Source: Lates calcarifer (lineage: Eukaryota; Chordata; Actinopteri; Centropomidae). Taken from it: a DNA stretch of 64,000 nucleotides. The notes under the pieces were generated by a model that ran no database searches, was not told the origin of the DNA, and saw only the letters and a list, made by a program, of their open reading frames with translations. The DNA lies in NCBI RefSeq assembly GCF_001640805.2, contig NC_066833.1, positions 1,189,992 to 1,253,991 of the forward strand. The letters run 5' to 3'. The first letter of the stretch is position 1. Each line of letters opens with the position of its first letter. The translations under genes and the position numbers were made by a program. Positions 21,440 to 33,800 of this stretch are shown here, one piece after another.

Positions 21440-22325
21440 CACAGTTGTTAATCATGATGTTTCACCCGTGTTTTATCACATACCATTTGTATGCTGATGA
21501 TATCCAACTGTACTGTTCTTTCCGACCTAACCAGCTTTCTAAACTTGCTGATCTAAATACCTGTTTGACTGGTATCAAGTATTCGTTAAATGCTAATTTC
21601 CTACAGTTAAATACTGAGAAAACAGACACTCTTATCATTGGTCCAGATAGCACCATCCCAAGGATCAAACAATGCCTTAGGTCTGTAAGTTCTTCTGTTA
21701 AATCCAGTTTGTGTAACCTTGGAGTTATCTTGGACAGTTCCTTGTCTTTAGACTCAGGTCAGGAAGCTGATTTGATTTAAAGTTTTTTCATCTAAGGAAC
21801 ATTGCTAAATTGCACATCTGTTATTTCCAACATGGAATTGGAGCAAATTGTCCATACTTTTATCTTTTCTAGTTTGGATTATTGCAACTCCCTTTTTAAC
21901 AAATCATCTTTAGATTGGTTGCAGTTTGTCCAAAATGCAGCTGCACCTCTTTTGACTATTTCCAGGAGGAGATTTCACATCTCTCCAATTTTAAAATTTC
22001 TTTTTAGTTACGTGTGTGTTAGTTTTAGGGTCAATTTTAAAATTCTTGTTTGAACTTTTAAAGCTTTGAATGGCACCCTAGCACATCTTTATTTTTTAAA
22101 ATATGTGGAGATCTGAGTTGCCATCATCCCTTCATTTTATTGACTCTGAGGAGGCTTTTAAGTTAAGGACATTCCTATTCAGACAGGCATTTGGGTAGTG
22201 TTTTATTTTGCATTTCTAATCATGTATCTGACCTTGCACCGTTCATGTGTCTGTTTTCTTTCTTTTTTTTTTTTTTTCGTGACTTTGTCTGTGGAAGGTC
22301 CTTTATAAATAAACTTTACTGACTT
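21440..22325 (+). mobile_element. LINE 3' fragment (L2/CR1/Rex-type) with YADD motif
   Basis: Reading YHLYADDIQLYCSFRPNQLS (from 21482) gives the reverse-transcriptase catalytic YADD, then SLNANFLQLNTEKTDTLIIG and SSLCNLGVILDSSLSL. After a frame break, MELEQIVHTFIFSSLDYCNS and FVQNAAAPLLTISRR follow. The end has a poly-T/T-rich region and CTTTATAAATAAACTTTACT, typical of fish L2/Maui-like 3' ends. It is 5' truncated and frame-broken. Confidence 0.88.
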
Positions 22326-22443
22326 ACAACAAATAGCCAGTTAAAACCAAACTCGTCGGTAAAACGAGCGCTTGGATATATGCCAGAGAGATTTGTTATG
22401 GACAGAAACCATCTTTGGAAAAAATAATTTGACGCCACGATCG

Positions 22444-22457
22444 CCACCAGGGGGCGA
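22444..22457 (+). promoter_or_regulatory. CTCF-core-like motif between ccdc141 and ttn
   Basis: CCACCAGGGGGCGA fits the vertebrate CTCF core. It is embedded in an 8-bp inverted repeat (CGATCGCC / GGCGATCG). The position between the two genes makes an insulator role possible; binding is not shown. Confidence 0.5.
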
Positions 22458-22919
22458 TCGAAACATCTCGGGTACGCTTTTTGAAGTTGTCAAGTCGTCC
22501 ATGTTCGGTCACTGGTCTTAAACGATCTGGAAATAGCGACAAGCAGCAGGTGAAACAGTGATTAAAACTCTTAAAAATGGTTAAAGGGGAGTAAAAACTA
22601 CCAACACGAGTGCTTGAGACCGGTATTTGTACAGACTGCGCCGCTCGTCTCCAGTGCAGTTACTCTGGATGAAGCAGTAAAACGGTGGTTTCATGGGCAA
22701 ACACTGTGTCATTCAGAAGACAGAAGACATGTGGGATAACTTAAATATCGTTGGACGCTGAACCTCGTGTAGGATAACGGGTGGAAAAGAAGTCACAACA
22801 ATACACACAAGCAATTAACAAGTAAGAGGTGTTCTACTATCATCTAGTATTATCAGCCTCATGTCAAGCAGGTCACAAACAAAGGTACCTCAAGGTACTT
22901 ATCATGTAGAGCAGGTCTA

Positions 22920-23180
22920 GACCGTACTCTTTATATTATTCTTTTATTTATTTACAGAGAGAGACCCAGCAGTTCCCACCATGAGCAGCACTAGGTGACA
23001 GTGAAGAGAAAAACTTCCTTTTAAGAGACAGAAACCTCGAGCAGAACCAGAACCAGGCCATCTGCCTCGTTGGGCTGAGAAAGAGAGAGGGGGGACGAGG
23101 GGAGGAGGGGTACAGGGGGAAGGAGAACATAAAACGTTGCAGTGTTTTGTTTAATTTTATTTTCTTATCAAATGTTTTTT
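22920..23180. repeat. Dispersed repeat-like segment with G-quadruplex-forming run
   Basis: The segment with AAAAACTTCCTTTTAAGAGA and GAACCAGAACCAGGCCATCT resembles a dispersed fish repeat remembered from other loci. Inside, 23089-23119 reads G6-ACGA-G4-AGGA-G4-TACA-G5, a textbook quadruplex pattern with 4-base loops. Confidence 0.55.
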
Positions 23181-24520
23181 GTGTAAAATCATAACCTGTG
23201 ATGTAAGCATTTACTATAGCTGTCAGATCAATAACAGAGGGGATCAAGGTGTCTTAGCTGTTGATGGGTCACTTTGATTGACAGGGAGGCCTCCATAAGT
23301 GAGCAGTGACCTAACTGGCTGGTCTGGGGTTATAAAACCCACATGCATGCTGGGAAATGCAGTCATTGTGATTTCAAAAGTTGGGATCTATGAAACCTGC
23401 TCGGAGCTCCAGGGTAAATTAACTCAATGTTTAATTAATTTTAACCCGTTTTAACTCCTCCCACCCTGAGTCAGACCTGAACTCTCATGAAACATGAGAC
23501 ATGAAATACGTTGATCTGATTCAGTGAGACTTTGATTCATGAGGATCTCATTATCTCTGATGTCCATCCAGAATAAACCTCAGAGAAAACAGGCTGCAGA
23601 ACTCCATTCAGAATCCTCCTTCAGTCTCACAGTAATCCAGTGAGAGTTGTCTGTGTGTCTGAAGAAACAATAATGACTGATATTATTTGGCTGGGAAAAA
23701 ACATAGGTTCATAACACCTTCAGTATCAGTCTCCTTCAGGAGTTTTACACTTTTCTCCAAATGTATAGAAAATGAAAAGGCTGCAGAACAAATTGTTAAT
23801 GGTTCAGTCAAACTGAGAACATATTTGTCTTCATCCTACATGAGGACAGGGATAATAATGTTAATGTCCACATCACTGATAAGAGCTGACAGAGAATTTG
23901 AACTGAGATATTTCACAGGTCTTACTTGGACCCAAATATTATATAAACAAACTGTGAACAAAATCTGAGACTGTGCTGAAACAACCTGATCTGACCCGAT
24001 AAGAAGCTGTAGAGACAATACATCCAGTGTCTGGTTTTATGTAGTGACAAGTTTTGTTTTGTTTGTCTCTGAAGATGTATTTTGCTGAATTAAAGGTCCG
24101 TTTCTGTTGCAAGAGGAGATGACGTGCCGCTGCTGACACCTTACAGCAAAATCAATGCAATAGTGTCACAGACGAATCAGGAAAGATATATTTTTTTAAA
24201 ATTTTTGCTTAAAACATATTTAATTAATAATTGAATCATCAATCAGTTGTAAAGTTTCTGTGAATGACTTCAGGAGTCTTCCTCCTCTGTTGGACCTGCT
24301 CATATTCTCTGACGTGATTAACTCACTGATCAGTTAGTTGAGGTATTAATTTCTAGATTAATCAATAATCAACAAATGATACAACAGTGAGTTCCTGCTA
24401 GTTCCCAGAGTAGCTATGGAGTCTGTCTCTGTGGTAAAACGTCTGACAGGTGTCACAAGTTGCATAAAATGTCTCCCCTGTCCTCCCATGATTCCCTGCA
24501 GCAGCTCCTTGATGGGTACC
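23181..24520. other. Intergenic, upstream of the titin promoter
   Basis: No gene recognised. AT-rich, with short open frames lacking domains. Confidence 0.55.
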
Positions 24521-24522
24521 CA

Positions 24523-24566
24523 CCAATGGCACGTCCTGTCCTCTGTGATGTCACAGTGGTATAAAG
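24523..24566 (+). promoter_or_regulatory. ttn: Probable titin core promoter (CCAAT, CRE-like, TATA)
   Basis: CCAAT at 24523-24527, TGATGTCA at 24546-24553 and TATAAAG at 24560-24566 stand in normal promoter order. A strong donor follows at 24826. This is the only such arrangement seen between ccdc141 and the titin start codon. Assignment to titin is inferred from position. Confidence 0.6.
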
Positions 24567-24589
24567 CCCCCTGTCGCCCGGCCGCCTGC

Positions 24590-24825
24590 TCTGAGCAGAG
24601 TCAGCGTTCCCGGCCTGGACGCCTCGGCTGGAGGGACTGCTGTCAGGAGGAAAAACAAAACTACACGGCGCTGACGGCCTGTAGTTTTGTTTTTTTCTGT
24701 GGGGTTCCCTCGAGGCTCAGCTGTTCTCCTTTTGGATTTTCTGACTACACTTTCTGGATAAAGAGGTTTTTGATCTTCTGAACTCAGCCCTCCTCTGGGC
24801 ATCCCAGGCATCCTTGTGCAGACAA
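24590..24825 (+). other. ttn: Probable non-coding first exon of titin
   Basis: Transcription is expected about 25-30 bases after the TATA box, near 24590. The first good donor is CAA/GTAAGT at 24826. Vertebrate titin has a non-coding exon 1 with the ATG in exon 2, which fits the acceptor at 31505 and ATG at 31518. Start and end are predictions. Confidence 0.5.
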
Positions 24826-27800
24826 GTAAGTGTGTTTAAAGTTTTCCAGAGTGTGTGATTGACGAGCTGCAGCTGACTGTCGCCTGCCGGACTCACACTT
24901 TAACACCCAGATCTTTGTCCTCTAACTCAGACTGGACTCAGCTTCTCCCACCAAACTCCAATCAGTTTTTAGCCACTTTTCAGAAACCAACATGACACGC
25001 TGAGTGCTTTTTGCTGCTTTTCTGTGTTGAAGGTTATAATGGGACGTCCCAGAATAGCTGCTGATAGCATCAGAGTGGACTGTCAGCTGGGCGGCTGATG
25101 GCTTTTTAAGGGAATCAGCAGCAGGGCTATCAGTTGCTCCTCCAGCTATGTGCCACATGGTGGCTGTCAATCAAACAGAGGTGTGGTGGAGGGGGGCTGC
25201 TGTTATTTTTAGTGTTGGTGTCCTGTGTTAGATAAACCCCCCCAACCCCCCTCCTTGTTACATTACACAGAGCTGTGTAAGGAGGAAGTGTCTGAGAGCA
25301 GGGACACCTCAGTGAGGCTTTTATTTTGAAGGAGTGTGAACAGCTGTTGCTCAGTCCTCAGGGTTTATTAGTGTTTTTGGTTTTTATTTGTGGTCGATTT
25401 GCAGCAGGATGTGTCAGTGCTTTGATCCTGTGACATTTATTTTGAAGGAGGAGCTCGTTCTTGTCCCCTCGTTACGATTCAGAACGTTAACAGATAAAGA
25501 ATCAGAGCACATCAGAAAAGTCGATTTTTAACCACAGAGCATTGTGGACAAACGTCTGTTTGGAAACAAGAGAAAAGAAGATTAAAATAGTGTGTCAGAA
25601 TATGCTGATGTGTCTGTAGGAGTGAATCCTCAGAGAGACAAAGTCCAGTGATCTGATAACATGAGGTTTGATAATAACAGCACAGTTATTGTGTTTGATT
25701 GTTATTGTAAAATACATTTACTGGAGCGGGATGACGGCAGAATGATTTTAAAACTGAATTTAGAGAGAAAGTTAAAATGAAGGAGAAAAAACAGAAATGA
25801 AATGAAAATTAAATGAAAGGCAAACAACACAAATAAAATATTGTTACATAAAATGTTTGTATTGTTGCAGTGGTAGTGGATGAAACCTGATGACAAAAGA
25901 AAGAAGAACAGATTTTAAAAAATAATAAACTAAAATAACTAGATAATTTATATTTATAAAAATTAATGTTTTTATGTTTTATTTTGGTAACAGATGGAAT
26001 AAAGATTCAGATCGTTTGCTTGAGTAAAAGTATTAATACCACTGTGTGAAAATACTCCAGTACTGTCAGACAGATAAAGGAATAAAGATTAAATATATTA
26101 TTATTACAGATACTTGAATGTTACTGAATGTTTGAGCAGCATTTTAATGTTGAAACTTGTTGAGATGAAGCTGATCATATGTTATTGATCAGATGAATGC
26201 AGAGCAGTAAAAAGTTAATGGATCCCAGAGTCAAGGTATAAAGGGGCAGAATATTGTAATAATACTCCAGTAAAGTACAAAGTACCTCACAGCTGTACTC
26301 GAGTAAAATTACTTTGAGCACCTTTGACTCTGCTAGAAAGATGTCGGCATCGTCTCTGACTCACCTGAGATGACTGGCGGCGTCTCATCGACTCGCTTCG
26401 TTAACACGCGCTCGAGTCATCAGGTTAAGTTTAGCTGTAATCAGATCTACTCTGTGCTGCGTTCAGGGGCTTCACTGAAACCTGATTTAACTCCTGAACA
26501 AACCTGACTATTATTTCTGCACCATCTGGAAAACGCACAGCAGACTGAAGCTGATCCTGTTTCTTAGTTAAATAAAATTAAATCAAACTTAGACTCTAAA
26601 AAGCAACATTTAAATCACCTTAATCTAAATCAGAGTTCATGAAAAGTTATTTTTAAAGGGTTGAATTTGACTCTCTGATCTCACTTAATTAAGTAGATTT
26701 TAGAGAGTAGACAACTTTCCTCTGAATTATTTTACATATCCTTTAATGATCTGTTGTTAAAGGTTAAAGGTTACTTTGTTCTAATAAAGGGAAAATGAAT
26801 GGATTTTAATGTGAAAAAGAAAACAACCAAGAATTTACAAAAGTAGAATTCAGGGATTTACCTGATACTTGGTGTTAAATAAGGAGGAAATAAATGATTG
26901 TAAATATCAAGAAGAAAAAGCTAAATTTAAGATTAACAAAATATTACAAATACTTTTGAATGACTTTAATTTTCAGTAAGACTGTAATGTGGACATTTCA
27001 GAATTGGGATTAATTATCCGTTAAATTAACAGATAAGAATATATTACTTTTTTTTTACAGGATAAACAGGATAGAGGATATATGATTATATCATATAATT
27101 TGATTAATAGATTATTAGACTCATTATCAGCCCGAGGTAATACTAAGAATAAAAACATAGAAATCTGAGACAGACAGAATCACAAAGTGTTAAAATGGTA
27201 AGAAAATAAACATCATGAAGCAGAAGCAGAATAAAATATAAAAAACTCAGAGACGAGGATCATGATTTTTGTTGATGATTTATTTTTCTGCTCGAGGTTT
27301 GAAATGTGTTTGAGGTTGTTGGAGGACGAAGGCGACGCTTCCTGTTCGCTTGTGTCTTTGAACGTACGAGGTGTCAAACAGCAGCTGTTCCTGTTTGTTT
27401 CCTCCAGTGATGGGAGGGGGGCAGGAACTCAGCTGGTCCTCCATGTCTGTCAGCTGGCCTGGACCATGGACCAGGACCAGGGCCAGGACAACCTGCTGCG
27501 AGACACCAGGAACAACCAGGGCCAATTAGAGTTGAATAGGGAACAACTAGAGCCAGTGTGAGCCCAACATGGCCTGTCAAGGTCGGGACTAGTTATGGTT
27601 AGTCTCCAGTATCCAGAATGGACCAACAAGGGCCAGTTACAAACCAGCAGGCTATCAGGACTGATCAAAGCCATCCTGGCCCAAGTAGGTCTAACCAGGG
27701 CCAGAGCCAGTCAAAGACAGGGGCCAGTTAAGGTGACAACTCAGAGCCACTCAGAGCCAGACCAGGCTAATTAATTCTGATCTGAGCTAAACACAGGGCC

Positions 27801-30800
27801 AACAAGACACAAACTGGGTTTAAATCACCAGAAAGGTCCAGTTAGAACCAGTCAGGTCCACTGAGAGCCAAGTATGTTAAATTGAAGCCAAAACCAGGGC
27901 CAACTGGAGACAAACAGGGACAGCTGGGGCCAAACCAGGGCCAAATGGGTCCAAGTAGGTCAAAGCAGGACCAAAGGGGGCAAAACAAGTTCAATTCTAA
28001 CAAGAGCCAATCAGAGAAAGTTTAACCTCTGACATCACCATGGAGACTGACGTTGACTTAAATATTTTCAATAGAGATCCTTAAATTTGGTTTTTAAAGA
28101 TTTGTGACCCAGATTTGTTTTACAGGGTAAAGATAAACCTGCCAGTGCTCTCTGGTGGACAAATTCTGTCATGACTGCAAACACATCTGTGACATTTCTC
28201 TGCTGACTTTGACTGTTACAGATCAACTGGCAGGAATGGATAGTTGATCAAATCAGAGTTGGATTAAAAAAATTAATTAATTTATTATTTTTGTAAATTG
28301 CTCTGTAAAACTTCATGGGCATTTAATTGTGTTCAGAACCTGTGTATAGTTAAGTCAACACAGATCAGGTCAGAACAGCTTCAGATCTTTTCATCTAATT
28401 CAGGCTCGGGGAGTTTTTTTTATTCGATTTAAAGTAGCTGCAGATTAGTTGACAATTTTAATTTGTTTTCCAGTTTTTGATAAAATCTGATCTTTTTCAG
28501 GTTTGAGTGTTTGAAAACCTCTCCCCAGTTGTTTTCTTATCGCGGTCAAACTATCAAATTGTGTCGACAGAAAAATTAGAAAAAACATCATAAATCCACT
28601 GATTGTTAAAATGTCGTTCTTAAAGCAAAATGTCAAAAAGTCGCTGTTTCTTTCTGATATTTTGATGATAAACTGAACATCTTTAATTTTCTTGACCAAC
28701 ATCTGAAGCTGTGATCTTTGACTAAACTATGATGGACTTTTTCACAGTTTTGATATTTTATGGACCAAATGATGAGAAAATAAGCAGCAGATAGATCAAC
28801 AGTGAAGAATTTGTTGCATGTTTGACATCATTTTGTTTTAGCAGGCAGGTAACATGATGGAGTAAATTAAAAGATAAAGTAGAAATAAATTGAGAAACAA
28901 AAGGAGAAAACCAGTCAGTGTTTAATTGTAACGTCCCTGGTTTGATTCTTGTAAGGACCATTGTTAGATCTTCCTCAGTCTGTCTCTACTGTTAAAAATC
29001 AAACAAGAACCAAACAAAAAAAAAAAAAAAGAAAACCTGCAGAACCTGCTGCTCAAGGACTTTTCAGTGGGTTTTTAACCATTAGCAAACCTGATGGTTA
29101 AAAACCACAAACATGAGCTGAACAAAGTCTAATCAACAAAAATGAAAATCTTATGGGAACAAAATCAAATTAGTTTTTGTGTTTTAATGTAAAAATTAGT
29201 GCATATTGTTTGTTTGTTGGCAAGAAAATGTCATCCATAACCTTCCTTCTAATGTTATGAGTAGTAATATTAGTAGTATAATTTTTTTTTAACAAAAAGA
29301 AAATCATAAAATCTGAGCAGATTACACTTGATGCACCTTTAAGACCTAAAACCTAAAACTAGTATGCAGCTGAAACCTGAGACCAGTTCCTCTGGAGTCA
29401 AACAGGTGTTTTAATCTGCTGTGAGCTCTGTGGTGGATCAGCTGGTGGTTTTATCAGCCAGACCCCGCGGAGCCTGGACCGCCTCCAAGGACACGGCTCC
29501 TAAAAATAAACCCACGATCTGAGCTGCTGCTTTATCACAGCCCGAGTCTGACTGTCAGCAGGTCGAGTGTCACAGAGAAAACATGAAACACAGCAGGACA
29601 TGAGATATAGGTTTTTATACATGTTCTGGACATTTTAAAGGACCATTATGTGTTGATTTTAGATGTATTTTAGACTGGACTTGTTAGAAAGTAAAGATCA
29701 GGGATGTATCAGCTAGTAGTTTATGAACATATAGCTTATTTTAGATAATAGCTATTAAAGTATTAATAATATTTTGTTGAGCAATAATGACCCAGATCTG
29801 TTCAAGACAACGTGCAGAAATAAATGTGTCAGTGCTCTCTTGGGGACAATAGAGAAACAGTTTCTACTGACCAGCTGACCGGTTGATAATATGGACCATG
29901 TTGTGTTACACCTGAGGCAAATGATAGTTGATGACAATACAGCTGCAATAATAGGATATATGTTTTCACAGTAGAAGTTAGAACAAATACTGAACAATAA
30001 TAAAGACTTTCTTCCTCTTTTTACAGAATCAAAAACTGTCAGACTTACTTTTAAAGTAAGAAACAATCTCAGTTTACAGTTTGGTTATAACAGTGTGCTT
30101 CAGACGTTCAGGTTCTCCTGAGGATGAACCGTAATAACTCTGGTGACTTTTCCTCTGGCGCCATCATCAGGTCACATTTTAATGTGTCCAATTCTTTGGT
30201 TTATGATCAAAAAGCCTCAACTGGACTTTGTGTTTATTGTGTTTAAATGTATTCATGGAGATTTTCTGTGGTTAATGTATGGTTAGGATTAGGGGACTTG
30301 GTTAAGGTTCAGGAAAGTTACTTGTCTTAGTTCAACTGAAGCACATTTGATGAGACACGTGCTCACAGTTTTTTAGTTTGTTCAAGCATCTTGGAGAAGT
30401 TTCCACAGTGGTTCTTTGGATTTAGTTTGTCTCAGTCTCCTCTGTCTCTTCATGTAATCAGACTGAGTCCATGATGCTGAGATCAGGACTCTCTGGAGGG
30501 GGACTGTCAACTGTCTCTTGCAGGACTCCTTGTTCTTCTTCTCTCTGAAGATAGTTCTTTATGACTCTAGCTGTGTGTTTGGGCTTGTTGACATGCTGCA
30601 GAATGAATTTGGGATCAATCAGACAGATTGGACTGATGATGGAGAAGAACCTAAACATCTTAACTTTTGCACAGTTCTGTTTGTCTTTTGAAGCATTTTG
30701 AACAGGAGAGTACAGTTAGAGTTAAATCTCTGACACTGATCACAGTTCATTCCTACAAAGTCACCTTCCAGTCGATCAGGGCTTCATGAATCTCATGGAC

Positions 30801-33800
30801 ATTTTGCTCTAATCACACAGCAACCGTAAATTTGCACCAGACAGAACAAAACAAGCTGAGGGTGACCTGATAGCTCAATGGTTAGGGTGCAAACCATGTA
30901 GACGTAAATGCCCTGAGCAGTGAGTCAGCTGTACTCCTGGTTGGCGAGAGCATTTGCTGGTTGTCATTCCCTCTTATCTCTCTCTTTATCTTCACTGTAA
31001 CTGTAACTAATAAAGCCATAAAAATGCCCCAAAAAACTTCAGTTATGGCTGTGTTGTAATGCAGATTGTAAGTGATTGGTAATGCTCACTGTATTTATAT
31101 GTGATGGGTGAAAATGTGACAAAATGACGATGGATTCCTTTTTTAAAATGTTTGCTTAGAGGGAGCAGTTCCTCAGGAATAATTGAAAGTGGTCAGTGTT
31201 AAAATAGTTTTTTCTATAACTGACATCAGAAAGTCTTAAGTCTTGAATCCAAGAGAAATCTTTTACTGTGACAAACTTTTCTGTATTTTTCTTTTTTTTT
31301 TTTTTTTGCAGTAGTATAACAATATAAGTAAAGTAAATAAAGTAGGCCATATACTTACATCTGTTATCATGTAATAACTGAGTGTGTTCATTTTCTGGAT
31401 AGAATGTATAATGAGATGTTTGAATTGATGAAATGTAGAGGGTGTGAAAGAAGTAGAGAAGTTTTTTCTGACCATTTGTTTTCTCGTCTCTGTCGTCTCT
31501 GCAGGGTGCCGACCAACATGTCAACACAGGCGCCAACATTCACACAGCCGCTGCAGAGCGTCGTGGCACTTGAGGGTAGTGCCGCGACGTTCGAGGCTCA
31601 AGTTAGTGGTAAGGAAACTTTAAAGACTCAAGAATTTGATTCCAGATCTTTCTGCACAGAGAGATTCAGCCCCAGATCATCTCGTAATGTACTGAGCTAA
31701 CTTTGTGCTAAATTTGTTAATTAATCTGTGAAATCACAGAGATGAAAGTGAAGATTGAATTTCCTGATGAATGTCAGTCAATAAGCATCTTTGGGTTCTC
31801 TCTGGTTCCCCTCTCCTCTGCAGGTTCTCCAGTTCCTGAGGTGAGCTGGTTCCGTGATGGCCAGGTTCTTTCCGCCGCCGCTCTGCCCGGCGTTCAGATC
31901 TCGTTCAGCGACGGCCGCGCTGTTCTGAGGATCCCCGCTGTGACCGCCGCACACAGCGGAAGATTTTCCGTCAGAGCCACCAACGGCGCTGGACAAGCCA
32001 CAAGCACCGCTGAACTCCTCGTTACAGGTGAGACCGCAGGTAGACTTAAACTCCTGGTTACAGGTGAGACCGCAGGTAAACTTAAACTCCCCTCCAAAAT
32101 GTTCTAAATCATAGTTTATTTCTCCATGTTCCCTATAATCTTATTTTCTTACACTCTTCCTAAATTTATTTTTGTGATGATATTTTATTTGTACCTGATT
32201 CAAACAACAAATTTACATTGTAAAGTGCTACCAAAAAACAGCAACGACAGCACAGTGTTGTAAATGACGTACATATTAATCCTCATCCTCGCTCTCCTGA
32301 GTAAAATGAAAGTTTGAAATTGTGTCTGAAAACAGTGATTGTCTCTCTGGGCCTCAGTCTAAATTTATCCTGCTCCCAACTGTGGGTGCGGCCTGTTACT
32401 TTATCCAGTGATAAAACCGATATAGATGCAGCTGTTGCAGCATAGCTTTCCTTAACAGGAATCCCAAGTTTATTAAGTGATTAACAGCTTGAACCTGAAA
32501 CAGTAAGGATCTCGTGTCTACGAAACTCCATGTCAACCAGATGATTTTACTTGTTTGTCTTTATTCTTACATGTTCGTGTTTACATCTTTCAGTCCTTCG
32601 TGTCCTTGTTAAATCCAGGCTAATCTGACATGTTTTCTGTCTGCAGCGGAGACGGCGCCTCCAAACTTCCTTCAGAGACTGCAGAGCTCCTCGGTGCGAC
32701 AGGGCAGCCAGGTGAGGCTGGATGTCCGAGTCACAGGTATCCCCACACCCGTGGTGAAGTTTTACAGAGAAGGAGCCGAGATCCAGAGCTCAGCCGACTT
32801 CAGGATCCTCCAGGAGGGAGACCTGTACAGTCTGCTGATCGCTGAGGCCTTCCCAGAGGATTCTGGGACATATTCTGTGACTGCCACCAACAGCAGCGGA
32901 CGGGCCACTTCCACTGCTGAACTGCTGGTTCAGGGTGAGGACTTCAGGCAGTTTTTACTAATGCTCATTATTTTTAAACATGTAAATTCAAACTACTGTA
33001 TATAACCAAGAATTGGTGGACAATAAGTATTTTGTGCTTTAAAAATAAACCTTTGACAGCACAGGAAAGCAAGAGTAACCTTAATTTAGTTGTTTAGTGT
33101 CGTGTCCAGATCAGCCTAAACCTCCACATGTGTTTTTCCTGCAGGTGAGGAAGCTGTGCCGACTAAGAAAACTAAGACTATTGTGGCCGCATCTCAGATG
33201 GCGACTTCCCAAGAGACCAGAGTGCAGAGGGTGAGACATCCTAAAGAAACAGCTTTGGAGTTATCTGGTTAAATTTGATTAAGTACAAGGCAGGGTTACT
33301 ACACAGGAACCTGGAGGTGTTTAGACCTGTGTCATCTCACAGATCATAATAAAAAATCTTAATATAAAACAAAATCAAACAAAGTAAATACAGTGTGGAA
33401 TTCATGTGCTGCTTCCAGCGGGACCACTGGAAGCTCCAGTCATATTACACAAGTCCTTATTTTAAGGATTCATAAAACTTTTTCACTGGTTTTACAGATG
33501 TCACTCAATATGTAATTCTTCCTCCTCAGAAGGTGGAGGCGAGTTTCCAGGCCACCACCATGATGGAGATGCATGTAGAAGGAGGGATGATGACTCAGCA
33601 ATTGGCTCACAAAACCCCCCCGCGGGTTCCCCCAAAGCCAACCTCCAAATCCCCGCCGTCATTTGTTTCCAAGGTGACGGGAGGACGCCAGCAGTCACCC
33701 TCACCTGTCAGACATGTGAAAGGGCCGACACCCACACCTGTCAGGTAAGACCACTGCCACTGAGTTAGACTTGCAAGAGTCAGAGTATTTCCTGCCTCCA

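Larger units (their letters stand above)
24826..31504 (+). other. ttn: Titin intron 1 (predicted)
   Basis: A 6.7-kb intron. It holds MEF2-type sites, E-boxes, a GGCCA-rich repeat, a Tc1-like relic and a SINE, each listed separately. The rest (25215-27415, 28035-29395, 29540-30330) is AT-rich with no recognisable gene. Confidence 0.55.
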
